Shown: piece by piece, positions 33,906-45,079 of the stretch | Layout of the letters: the number at the start of each line of letters is the position of its first letter | Numbering within the stretch: the stretch's first letter is position 1 | Assembly: GCA_036874045.1 (NCBI GenBank) | Contig: CM072336.1 | Span: 26,549,501 to 26,613,500, forward strand | Direction of reading: 5' to 3' | DNA: 64,000 bases | Source: Cymodocea nodosa | Lineage: Eukaryota > Streptophyta > Magnoliopsida > Alismatales > Cymodoceaceae | Translations under genes and position numbers: made by a program | Notes under the pieces: generated by a model | Databases searched by the model: none | Told to the model about the DNA's origin: nothing | The model's input: the letters and a program-made list of their open reading frames with translations, nothing else

Positions 33906-34019
33906 CTCCAACCAAAGATGGGGACTGTTAAGCAATTTTAATGGTGATGCCACGTGGTTTAACTGGTTAAAGGAGCAGCAAGCAACCGCAGAACCTTATC
34001 AGAGGTTATTATAAGCGTG

Positions 34020-34889
34020 GCATGAGGACAGATTAAGTAGAAAGAAATACTTTTTTGTAGGTAGGGTCCTGTATTTCAAGAGCAAAATCGTTGTGGCCAA
34101 CCTACTAGAAGTGAAAAAGGCTCTTCTCCACGAATTTCATCTCTCCAACTTCTGGTCATGCAGGGTTTTTGAAATCAACCCAACATTTTAAAACCCAATC
34201 TACATTGGAAGGGATGGGAAGTTGATTTGAAGCAATTTATCAAAATTTGTGACGTATGCCAACACAACAAACAAGACAATACAATGCCAGCTGGATTTTT
34301 GCAACCTCTCCCAATCCCTACTTGCAGTTGGATAGATGTAGTTATGGATTTTATAGATGGTCTTCCCCAATCCAAAGGCAAGACAGCCATAACGGTGGTA
34401 GTGGATCACTTATCAAAGTATGGGCACTTTGCCCCTCTAAAACACCCCTACAGTGCAAAAGATGTGGCACAACTCTTCATTGATACAATAGTTAAATTGC
34501 ATGGTGTTCCTAAATCAATAGTTTGTGACAGAGATGCAATATTCACAAGTAACTTTTGGAGGGAATTATCGGAGCAACAAGGGACTCAACTTAGAATGTC
34601 TACTGCCTATCATCAAACAGATGGGCAATTAGAGGTATTAAATCATACTCTCAAGACATATCTGCAATGTTTCACCTCCCAGCAACCAAAAGATTGGCTC
34701 AGGTGGCTCCCTTGGGCTGAATACTGGTATAACACCTCGATTCATGGTGCTACAAGGCTGTCGCCATATGAGGTGGTTTACGGAGTGGCACCACCAATGC
34801 TATTGACCTACCCTCCAACCACAACAAAGGTCAATGGCGTGGACGAAGAATTGCAGAGCAGGGATGCAGTTTTATGCAAACTCAAATAA
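34020..34889 (+). pseudogene. Gypsy integrase, catalytic core largely open
   Basis: The zinc-finger region (KKALLHEFH ... CDVCQHNK) and the core DDE domain are readable. The frame 34,227-34,889 is open for 220 residues with WIDVVMDFIDGLP (first Asp), SIVCDRDAIFTSNFW (second Asp) and TDGQLEVLN (catalytic Glu). It stops at 34,887-34,889, right where unrelated sequence begins, so the C-terminal domain is missing. Confidence 0.88.
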
Positions 34890-34919
34890 TAGCTCCATCG
34901 TGCGTAGAACAAGATGAAA

Positions 34920-35290
34920 CAACTGGCGGATACCTGTACAAAGAATATAATCTCCATGGACCAGGGATCGTTCGTGATTTCTGGATGTGTGGATTTTCAA
35001 AATCAAATGAATATGCAAATTTACAGACAGAACTGATTTGCACCTATACCTCTTGTGATTTGCTGCTATGAGAAGATATTTCATATTTGGATATAAATAA
35101 TTTTCCTGATTAGTGCAGCTTTCCAGCAAGCATTTAATCACGATTTTTGGAGTTATAGAGTTTAATCTATAAATCTTGGAAATGGGCATTAGTTCTGCAT
35201 ATTTTCAAATATAACGATCCTTGAGTTTATACAATAATATAAGGTTAACCTAGCCTACTACAACTCATTTTAAGCATTGCTTCTTCTACG
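34920..35290 (+). repeat. Repeat adjoining the truncated Gypsy, inverted copy at 15,050-15,400
   Basis: About 350 bp shared in reverse complement with 15,050-15,400. No domain recognised. Confidence 0.7.
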
Positions 35291-36230
35291 GTATCAGGAA
35301 AAGGTTGAAGCAGATTGAGATGAGCTGAGAGGAACAAGAAACATACCAGGACATGCATGCAATATATGTCGTAATAAAATATATATCTTCAGATAATAAT
35401 ATATATATATGTGTGTGTGTGTCTCAACTTCACTTATACATCATAAATGAAATACACATTTATGTCCTCATAAAGAATTAAGTGGAAGAGATGATTTGAC
35501 AGAGAAATTATACTTCTTCAAGCCCCCTCAAGTCCACGCTCGAAACAGAATCTTTGACGTGGAGTGGTAAATAAAATGTGTCTCGGTGAAGCCATGGACA
35601 TTGATTGTTGATTAAAGAGGATGTGTATAATAACTAAAGATATCCATGGTAATTATTCCCGTACATCAACCAAACCAACGATCATTCATCTGAGTAGGTG
35701 CAAATTAGCTGCCCACTGCAAGGATTTTTTCTCGATGATAATTGTACTTTTTATATACATTAAAATTCAAATGTTAATGAACAATATAAATTTCATTACT
35801 TGTAACAAATTAAACTATTGTAATTAATTCATCGCTAGAATAATAAGGAGATGCTTTTCCGGCTTAAAACCAACAATGTTAGTTCTATTGATAAACTAGG
35901 AAGGAAACTCAGTTTTTATCGAAATTCAAATAATAATAAATGCAAAAACCACCACTACCGTTAAAAAACCCAGTGTTCGTAAACCAAAGCAGTCTGATCC
36001 AAGAGAACGTGAAACGTTGCAAATCTGTACATAAAAGTCACGTACAGACTATCATTCATTGCGTGAACATTTCCAGCCTCTACTTGAAAACAGCATACAT
36101 ACCATCATTCATTGTGACCCAACTTCCAATGGAATAAAGAACTACAACTGTACAAACTACTACATAAACACTTGTTGCTAATTCATCAAACGATAGAGAT
36201 CATTGCGACAAGCCTAGATCACTTGTCGTA
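35291..36230. other. Spacer with the 3' flank of RING copy 5
   Basis: 35,690-36,180 matches the 3' flanks of RING copies 3 (inverted) and 4 (direct), for example the shared AATGAATGATGGTATGCATG-like stretch and CATTTCCAGCCTCTACTTG. 35,385-35,425 is a (TA)n/(TG)n stretch. No gene. Confidence 0.65.
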
Positions 36231-39227
36231 TCACAACGAATGGTTCTGTTCCTTTGCTGCCTTGTCTGCTGCTTCACGCTTCAACGCCCTCTTGGCCCGC
36301 CTCCCAGTAAACTCCTTCCTTGGAGATCTGGATGGGCCGGCATCCGCATCACCAATGATTTGTCTGTTCATAGGCCTCGCTTCCCTTCGTCCCGCCCTCA
36401 CATAACCACTGTCCCCCCACCTCCTATTTCCAATTCGAAGATTTGAAACATTACGTGTGAAATATGTATCTTCAAAGTCATCATCATCAATATAGTCATC
36501 TTCATATTGATAATAATGACTATCAAATTCATCGTTCCCAATATCTTCTTTCTCATCTACCACTAGAGGCACAAACCATGCAGCACGGAGTAGTAGACAA
36601 ACACTCTCCTCAAACATAAAATCATGAATGCTGCAATGAAAGCACAAGATTCCATTTCAACACACCAAGTCCCTCATCTTATATACTAGAAAAGAGTCAA
36701 TATTACCATCCATCAAGAGATTTGTGAAGGCTCAAAAAGTTGAAAGGATGCTTGCACGTAGGACAATAAGGTTTATCTTTATAACACGCCCACCGTAATA
36801 TACAAGTGACACTGCAAATTGAGCCAGGAATCAGTAATAACACAAGTTGAAAACTTGATTTTCCTTCTTTACAAATGGATCAAGCTCTAGCGTTGATATC
36901 ATAAATTTAGTAAATTCTATTGGGAAAGAAATCCCGAACAATATTACAAAAAATTAATAAATGTATGAAGGAATGGAGAACAAGAGAAAATTAGACAATA
37001 ACAAGGTCAAAAGCCAACTAAAAAGATATGATTTTACACAAAGTAGCAGGGGAATATTTAGAAAATAAAAGTTAAGTACACACCAAGACAAATACATGTA
37101 CTTAATCCTAGCCTCAAGAACTACCTTGGTTATATTTTTCTTTTACTTCCCTATTCACGTAAATCAGAAGACAAGGATTGACACAATGATGAAGTTGCAC
37201 CATGGTGATATGGAGATCACGACTTTCAATCTTAGAAAATAACCTTTCTATTTTTTAAGGTAATAATGTACAAAGAGAAAGAATGTATATAATTAGACCT
37301 CCTCCAAACCCTACATCGATGTAAATGATGTGCACTTGATTTAGCCTATTAATGCAAAACTCCAAATAAAGACTAGAGAAAGAGAGAATTAGGCCACTTC
37401 CTATCCAAACTAGCAAGAACCGCTAGTTACCATGTGAGAGTATAAACTACAAAATTCAAAAGCAAAAATAGCTACAAACTATTCTTCACTTTCAAGTTTC
37501 AACATTAAAAATGCATGATTAACAAAACTTGACAAACAATTCAATTCTTAATAAATATTCGTCACTGTACATCTTTCTAAAAAGTGCATGTATTTCTAAA
37601 TGTACAATAATTAAAAGCAGCACATATTGAGTATGATAGAATCCAAATGTCCTGGTTTCTATCTAGTCTGTAAATTACACTTTCATTGTCTATTCCTTTA
37701 AATTAATACCAGAAATCAAACATCTCGGTATCACTTGTTTACGTCTGAATTTCATATATCAACACCAATGACCTAGAAAGGTCTGATGGATCCAGACACA
37801 ATGAACAGTGATAGGTTTTGTTTTCTATTTTCCTTTTTTTAAATTAAAACAATAACGGAAGATCATGAAAAACATACATGAACAGTGACAGTAGCCTGTT
37901 CTACAAAATGAGAGAAAGAAGGCAGGGAGGAAGAAAAGAAAAAAAAAATGGAAAACCAGAATGGTGTGGACAATTCTGGATTAAATCCCCCACATATTTT
38001 ACATAAAAAGCAAGAGGTTACCAGCTTGTAAGAAGTTATTAACAGATTTTGCTTAAAAAGTAAACCATGTAGGATTCCTGTACATCATATTATTTCGCCA
38101 TGTAAATAATTTATTGATCCGAATGGTAAAATGACAAGAACTACTGCCAATCAGTTACAATATAAAATCACACGATATTCACAATAATCTAGTAAGTGAG
38201 AAATAAGTGTGTCAACCGTGCCTACAGGAATATTTTTCCACATTACAAGTGTGTCATGTGCCTATTTAAGTCTATATGTTACTAGTTGACGATATACAGC
38301 CTGCAAAGCATACAACAGATGCCGTGGAAAGGGAGCATAGCGGTAGAAATGTAGCACAAAAAAACTTACAACAAAGCTGTTTTGAAACCCCAAAATAATC
38401 CCTGCTTTTGCATCACTAATATCACAAAATCTCAAGCTTATTATTTCACATAAAGAACCAATAATACAGCAGTAGTAACAGAAACAAGCCAAAAACACTT
38501 AGAGGAAAGGAAGAAGAGACTAGTAAAAGAACGGATTCACAAATAAAAATGAAGAGAAAACCATTCGAAGGAAGCTTTTTCGAGAACAAACCAATAGGCA
38601 TGATCGCAACCCTTGATAACAGCAGTCTCTTTGAGCAAGATCCTTTCCAGGCAAATGGCGCAGACCCCCCCGTGGCCCTCGCTGGAATCAGCACCGGCTG
38701 AAGATGAACCTGCCACCTCCTGTCCGTCTCCTACCTACCGCAAGACAATATCCAATAAGTAGAATAGACCGAAATACCTCAAGTCACCAAAGAAAGGGAT
38801 GAAATCCCTTGCAATACAGAAGAAAGAAAATATTCAACCAACAGATCTAGCGTCGCAAACCGATCCCACAACGGATCGGGATCGGCGAGAACGGTACCTT
38901 GAGGGTAACAGCAGCATCGGCAGCCATGGAATTCGAGGAGAGGAGAAGGAGGAGGTGGCGGTGGTGGTGGGCTGGGATGGAGGGAGGGGGGGCCGACGGT
39001 GATCGCCGAATCGGTGAAGACGATGTTCTTCCTTCTGTTGACGAGAGAGAGCAGAAAGGAAGAGGGTGAAGTTAGACCACATGTCCGGAAATGTACACAT
39101 ACATATATACTTTTCTATGTCGTGTCGTTTCTAAATCGACGATCTGGATGCTACAGAATTTGTCGATTTAAATCAACGGTCTGGATGCGACAAAATATGT
39201 ACAATGTGGTCATCGGATGCCGTCCTC
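36030..39227 (-). repeat. Direct segmental duplicate of 25,880-28,830
   Basis: RING copy 5 with its flanks, repeated in the same orientation at 25.9-28.8 kb. The upstream border is near 39,227 (after CCTCTCGATG). Confidence 0.85.
36231..38927 (-). CDS. RING-finger protein (likely E3 ubiquitin ligase), copy 5
   Basis: Exons 38898-38927, 38592-38734, 36707-36811 and 36231-36630, all with GT-AG introns and consistent phases, encode 225 residues. Residues 1-10 are MAADAAVTLK. The C3HC4 RING has Cys35, Cys38, Cys53, His55, Cys58, Cys61, Cys74 and Cys77, and Trp65 sits at the usual E2-contact position. Then come IHDFMFEESVCLLLRAAWF, an acidic stretch with many Asp, RIGNRRWGDSGYVRAGRREA and a basic tail (TGRRAKRALKREAADKAA). 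The protein probably transfers ubiquitin; location and substrate are not visible. Intron 2 is 1,780 bp and differs from copy 4 in one interval. A TATA-like stretch lies near 39,101-39,110. This is the copy that best matches the family consensus. Confidence 0.83.
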
Positions 39228-41098
39228 TCGATGGTATATTCCTTGGAACATCCGAATGGAGAAGAAAACCAGGGAACCATACCACACACAACAATCTCTT
39301 CTGAAATCTGCAGTAATAAACTTTCTCTGTTTTTTTGATAAAAAAACGTCAATCAATCAATCTCTAACAATTTCCTTTTTCCTTTGCCCATCACCGTTGA
39401 ACAGAGAGATGTTAAAGATTTGAGGAGGAAAATCTGCCCTGCATGTGAAATCCGAGATTGCTTTTTGGGATTTTTTCGAACATCGAGTTTTATGTAATTA
39501 GAGTTCATACATAAATGAAGTCATCGCATGAATAAGACATCTTGGTAGATTAAGAGGAATTTTTGCCTCCATCAAACAAAAAGAACGTTGCCAAACTACC
39601 CGGTAAAAGCTCCATGCAACACCTGCGAAAGGACGTTGCCTCCGACTTAATTAACAGCAGGTGTAATCCGATTATTGTATAGGTGTAACCCAACTCAATA
39701 GTAAGTGTAACTTGATTATTGTATAAGCGTAACCCGGTTGCTCAACCAGTCTATTCTCGAGTCTAATTAAAGCTTCTTGTAATGACCTACAACTACCTTT
39801 CAATATCTTCCATTTTAGTTATTTTGATTAATATAAATATAGACAACACATAATTATAAATACCATTACACTAATTCTTGACTCTTTGTATATTTTATTT
39901 AAAGTCTGTTTGCACACTTAGAATTAAATCTAATAAAATTAAAATTTCAAATCAAAATGAGAATTGAATAGAATTCAATGAAAATAAAATTCAAAATTTA
40001 GATATTCGTATACGTTCAAAAATTAGGTGAAAATTAAAATTCAAATGATTATGTACATATAAGAAAGTAACAAAATTGGAATTTTGTGTTTATATATGAT
40101 AATAATGTAATATGATTATCATTAATTAATTTAATTTAATTAGTTAGTAATAATGTACTTAATTAATATAATTATTGCATTAATTATTCATCTAACATGT
40201 CATATAATGATATCATTAGACATTCATATGTTAATATAATCTTACATTTAATAATAAAGTTTAAATATTCACTTGAAAAATAGGTAGAAGTGAAATTCTT
40301 ACTTGGAATATGAGAATTTAGACTCATGCTTTTACGTTATGACAATAATTATAATTCTATGTGTACAAATACTTTAACATTTAGAATTAGATCAAATTTA
40401 AATTTATTTTCATCCAACTCTAAGTATACAAACGTCATATTATTCTCTCTCTCTTTTTACACTTATTATTTATATCCTTTTTCAACTCCTTGTAGCATTA
40501 TTCTTATATCAATATTTAAATCATCAACAAATCTCAATTTGTTAACAAAGATACAAAACTTTTTTTCACTTGTGTTGAAAAAACGTGTTAATTTAAAATT
40601 TAACAATCTTAAATCAACTAAAATAATTCAATTGAACAAGAGAATAACTTTTATTAAATTTAAAATCTAATGAATCTTTTTAAAAAAATATATCTAAAAG
40701 AATACCAAAATAAACTCTCAAACCATTTTTTTTGTTTTCCTTTTATCTTTTAAATTATTTCTTGAAAACTATGACACCCTTATTTGGTGTTTTAAATTAT
40801 TCAAATCAACCTTTAAGTCATATATTGTTACAAGTACATTATATTATATAATATAATAGAATTTTCAAATTATAACTAATGTTTCATCTTATTCTTTAGA
40901 ATATTTCTCACAATAATTTACACGTACTTTTTGACTGGTGTTTTAAAAGGAAAAACTGAAAATCCTTATAAGACACGTTTCTTTGTCCCGGGTTTTGTGT
41001 TGTCGATCATGATATTTTTCTCGTTACATTGAAGAATATTACAAATTCATGATCATTATGAGTTTCAGAACAAACTAACCCATTTAAAGAAAGACATT
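39228..41098. other. AT-rich intergenic region, no gene
   Basis: 39,640-39,760 has a short repeat built on GTGTAACCCGATTATTGTATA. From 39,830 to 40,900 the sequence is strongly A/T with a chance frame (40,326-40,670, low-complexity composition). Nothing recognised. Confidence 0.6.
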
Positions 41099-41192
41099 AA
41101 AAATCAGTTTATTGCAAATAACTCATTTAAGGAAATAAAACTTTTTTTAAGAAGATTGTTTCTAATTTTTAATTTCATTTCGATTGAGATAA
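41099..41192 (+). repeat. 95-bp direct repeat, copy 1 (copy 2 at 43,515-43,611)
   Basis: Starts AAAAATCAGTTTATTGCAAA and ends GATTGAGATAAC in both places, with a few differences. The two copies bound a 2.3-kb segment. Ends are not TG...CA, so an LTR pair is not supported. Confidence 0.7.
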
Positions 41193-41750
41193 CTCGTTTA
41201 AGGAAAAAAAATTAAGAAGACTGTGGCCATCCGTTTCCATTTTCTCTCTGTCGGCGAGTGGTGGCGGCGACGTCCCAGGTACCTTCTCGATCTCCTTCTG
41301 TGCAAAAGATAGTGGTGGGAAATCATTACCTCGATCGATTTGTGTTCTTCCTCCGTTGTTGATGAACGTTTTTTGATGCTTTTGCGCTTTTTTTGAACCG
41401 TTGAAAGGGATGCTGTGCTTTGATTGTTGGTATGGGGTTGGAATTTTGATGAATTCCGAAAAAGTATGGCTATAGATCATCGATCTGTTAGGAATCCTTG
41501 GGAGGAGGCAGGAAGAGAAGGGAAAACAGTGGGGAAGGCGACGGGGATTTGGGGAGGTGCAAGGCCGAAGCCACGGCTGATTGTAGAAGGTAGGTTGGCA
41601 GGGAGAAGGCGGAGGCAGCGAGGGCAGCGAGTAGTAGGAAGAGGGCTCCTGTGAGAAGAAGATCGACCATGGGATGCAATGTTTGTCATCACTGATCTGA
41701 AGATCCTAGATGAATAACAGACGGAAGATAGAGTGAAATTACCACGGGAA
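41193..41750. other. GC-richer stretch, possible gene relic, nothing recognised
   Basis: 41,220-41,700 is less A/T-rich and contains overlapping short frames on both strands (for example 41,424-41,654), but none has recognisable motifs or a clear splice pattern. Confidence 0.4.
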
Positions 41751-42135
41751 ACAATTAATGAGTGATGTGTTTTACGATTGAAATTACACTTAGTGGGTGG
41801 TTATAGTAATGTTGCAAAGTGTCCACCATATCCCAGGGTGGTTTGGGACCAACTAAGAGAGTTGTAAAAAGAAATGAAAGCCAAGAAAGTGTAAAAGGCA
41901 AGGAGAGATGACTGATTTTAAAATATTTTAGCATTAATGAGTGAAGGTGTTTTAAGTAAGGAAACAATTAATGCGTGATGGTTTTTTATAATTGAAATAA
42001 CACTAAGTGGGTGATTACAGTATTGTTGCCAAGAGTCCGACATATCCCAAGGTGGTTTGGGACCAGATAAGAGAGTTGTTAAAAGGATCGAAAGCTAAGG
42101 AGGTGGAAAGGGTGAGGAGAGATGAATGATATAAA
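41751..42135 (+). repeat. Tandem duplication, period about 213 bp
   Basis: Two diverged copies start ACAATTAATG at 41,751 and 41,964. Both contain CCAAGGTGGTTTGGGACCA (or CCAGGGTGG...) and AGAGAGTTGT. Confidence 0.75.
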
Positions 42136-43514
42136 AAAAAAAATTCTTCAATGAAGGAGTTGGAGGAAGTTGACAACATGAGCAAGAGCCTATCCTTGTA
42201 GATGATGATTGTCTACCTTAAAGATTATATCCATCCATGAGATAGAGCAAAGTATGCAATTGCCATTAGACAATCACAGGTAGAGAAGTTCTACATTGAG
42301 CAAGGTGAGAAGTTTGGAAGTGAAAGAATGAAGTGGGAGAGCATCAGGGTCACACAAGAGCATGGTGATTGTTGGGATTGTCTATTGCAATGAATATTCA
42401 AAATTAAATAAATTATTTGTAAATGTATATTATTGCTTAATTTACCTTATTCTAAAATTTCATGCCAAAATTCGTATTTTTGGGTATTTTTTGTGGACTT
42501 CTGTGATTTTCACCAACTATAAATATTTGCAAAAATTGAAAATTACAGAAAACGGCAAAATGGTCTGTAAAAAATCAAAAATTACAAAAAGTTCTAAAGT
42601 TAAGTTAGATCATTCTAGATCTAACCTAAAATCTGAAAGATCTAATGAGTGTCACCAAATAACAACAATAAAAATCAAGCCATAATCTCACTATGAGTGG
42701 TTGACCACATGAATCTTTTTATTCTAAGTATTTCTATCTATTGTCAAATCTTCAGTTGGGTTATATAAATTTTATACTTTTCCCACTATCCCCTATCCCC
42801 CTACTCAATTGCTGGATTCATCATCTCCAATGAATAAATGTTTATGTTAAAAGTGAGGCTAATTGCAATCCTTTGTTGTTAAAGGGAGTAACAAAAAACA
42901 CTACTCTTAGTCGTAAAGGGTACTAGCGGGAGCAACATCCAATCCTCCAATTATTTCAAATAGAATAAGGCAATAGTGCATTCCTGTTACATGCTGTATG
43001 CATTCTACATAGAAATAAGGCCTTGCTGACACGCAGGAGGCAATACCTATCACATGCTTTGTGGCTGTTGTCAAAGTCATCTTAATATTTAGTTAATATT
43101 TCTCACAGCTTCTAAAACAACTAATTGATTCTTCACATTAGTGGATCTCCAACTTCAGTTGCAGAATGTTTCGGTAATATTTAAAATTTTAATTAGCGGA
43201 GATTTCTGTAGCGCCCTAGGGTGAGGATTTAATAGGAAAATATATAGAAGGAATTACTTGCTAACCGGGGTATGTGGCTTGATTGCATACAGTGACTTGC
43301 AGAGACTAATGTCGGATCCTAATAGCTGAGGTTAGAAGATTATTTCATCGTTTGGTTTAGTTTTATCTATATTACATGGTTAGGGGATTCGTGCTGGTCT
43401 ATACATAATTTGAACTTTCATTTCTTGTATTTTTAAAATTTTCATTCAAATCCATTTTCTGCAGTCTAGATCTCTTGTCTGACCCCATATTGTCTTTTCA
43501 TGTTTGCTGGTTTC
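42136..43514. other. Intergenic, nothing recognised
   Basis: No frame with protein-like features. A short open frame (42,362-42,685) is A/T-biased and without motifs. Confidence 0.5.
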
Positions 43515-43611
43515 AAAAATCAGTTTATTGCAAATAACTCATTTAAGGAAAGAAAACTTTTTTAAGAAGATTGTTTTTTCTATTTTTCAATTTCAGTTCG
43601 ATTGAGATAAC
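43515..43611 (+). repeat. 95-bp direct repeat, copy 2
   Basis: See the copy at 41,099-41,192; small differences (GGAAAGAAAAC for GGAAATAAAAC). Confidence 0.7.
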
Positions 43612-43929
43612 ATCAAATTCTAAGGGTTTAATTATCTGGTAACGATTATTTTAATTTAACATATAAAAAAACTGGCATTTAGAAAAAAATCTATAGAACT
43701 CAATTTTTTCTGTTCAACAATTTTAATTCGAATTGTAGTATTTTTTAAACTAATGTATATAAATAAGTTAGCATATAAATCTTTCATTATTGATGATTAT
43801 TGAAAAATATCAATATATTGTAATGCACTAATAAAATGTCTTCTAAGATGAAAGTGAAAAAGTTATTACACTAGTGTAATACAATAGTACGCGTGAATTT
43901 GCATGGCACTCCTCAATTCGAAAATGAAG

Positions 43930-44266
43930 AGGAGTATGAAATTTATTGTGTAGTTGAAAAATGGAGGACGGTAATTTCATCTCTAATCCAGCTTTCAACT
44001 CCTTCCCTCAAAAGGTTTTGCGTAGCAGGCCCGTGCTACACAGTGCCTGGTGTTTGAGTAGCAGCCTCGTCTTCTGCTCGTGCCTGCCCTTCACGAGAAG
44101 TAGAGTATGAAAATTGTTGTGTAGTTGAAAAATGGAGGATGGTAATTTCATCACTAATCCAACTTTCGACTCCTTCCCTCGAAAGGTTTTATGTAGCGGG
44201 CCCGTGTTACACAGTGCCCGCCGTTTGAGTAACAGCCTCGTCTTCTGCTCGTGCTTGCCATTCAGG
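43930..44266 (+). repeat. Tandem duplication, period about 172 bp
   Basis: Units starting GAGTATGAAA at about 43,932 and 44,104 share GTGTAGTTGAAAAATGGAGG, a run of TTCCCTC[A/G]AAAGGTTTT and CAGCCTCGTCTTCTGCTCGT. Diverged but continuous. Confidence 0.8.
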
Positions 44267-44664
44267 TAGTAGCTGATCGTCTTTCGCCATTCGTGCCCCT
44301 TCTTCCGCCCGTTCCAACCATTTGTGCCCCTTCTTTCACCCGTTGTGCCCTATCTTCGCCTAAAAGGTATAGGCCCTGATCTCCCCTCAATGCAATTGAT
44401 TTAACAAGAATGGTATAAAATCTTTCAATATCTGTGTCTATGAAAGGAAATATAATTTTTTATTTGATATCAGTGTCTATTAAACGTAATCTAATCTGGT
44501 ATGATGGTGTGGATCGGCAGCCAGGGAATCAAAAGGTTTCCTCCTCTCGCCCTTATTTTTTTGGATCCCTGTCGTGCCAATCTGCCAATCTACTAGCCCA
44601 AGATGCTTAATTTCTCGAAGTGAAACACAACACTACCAGGTGCTTAACCCTACAATTCCTATAA

Positions 44665-45079
44665 CCAATTTCACCCCTATCCTCGTTTGTTGGAGACAGA
44701 AAAGGGGGACGTGCCTGCCCAACCATCAAGTTCGTTCCCAGTTCTGCTGTGATTCGACTACCGTGGCATCCCTGCTGTTGCCTGACAGCCATAGACAATT
44801 GAAATGTGTCCTTGGCGTTGGAGTTGGGTCTTCCGGACGGTTGACTCCCATGCCTTGGAGCGTGGGTTTTCTTTGTACATTCTCCTTCCCAAAAGACTCA
44901 ACAGGCAAAGACGGACACCAATTTCACCCGTCCTCGTCTGTTGGAGCCAGAAAAGGGGGATGTGCCCGCCCAACCATCAAGTGTGTTCCCCAGTTTGGCG
45001 GTGAGGATTGAGGGATTCGACTGCCATGGCATCCCTGCTGTTGCCTGACAGCCTTAAACAATTGAAATGTGTCCTTGGG
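44665..45079 (+). repeat. Direct duplication, units 44,665-44,816 and 44,918-45,079
   Basis: Both units run from CCAATTTCACCC through AGAAAAGGGGGA, GCCCAACCATCAAGT and CATCCCTGCTGTTGCCTGAC to TTGAAATGTGTCCTTGG. The second has about 10 extra bases. The open frame across this region follows from the repeat and has no recognisable domain. Confidence 0.8.

Larger units (their letters stand above)
30770..34889 (+). mobile_element. Ty3/Gypsy element, decayed, 3' truncated
   Basis: Order LTR (about 30,770-30,990), primer-binding-like CTGGTATTGAAGC (about 30,994), gag, protease, reverse transcriptase, RNase H, H2C2 zinc finger, integrase: the Gypsy order, with integrase after RNase H. The element ends at 34,889, just behind the integrase core. 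The integrase C-terminus, polypurine tract and 3' LTR are missing, replaced by the repeat described at 34,920. Several stops and frameshifts make it non-functional. Confidence 0.9.

Noticed and set aside
40326-40670. 114-residue frame in A/T-rich DNA
   Set aside because: Low-complexity Phe/Leu/Asn/Lys composition, no promoter or splice context.
41099-43611. The 95-bp repeats as LTRs of a small element
   Set aside because: Ends are not TG...CA, and no primer site, purine tract or target duplication was found.
44574-45011. 145-residue frame over the 44.7-kb duplication
   Set aside because: Follows from the direct repeat; no motif, no homologous protein recognised.
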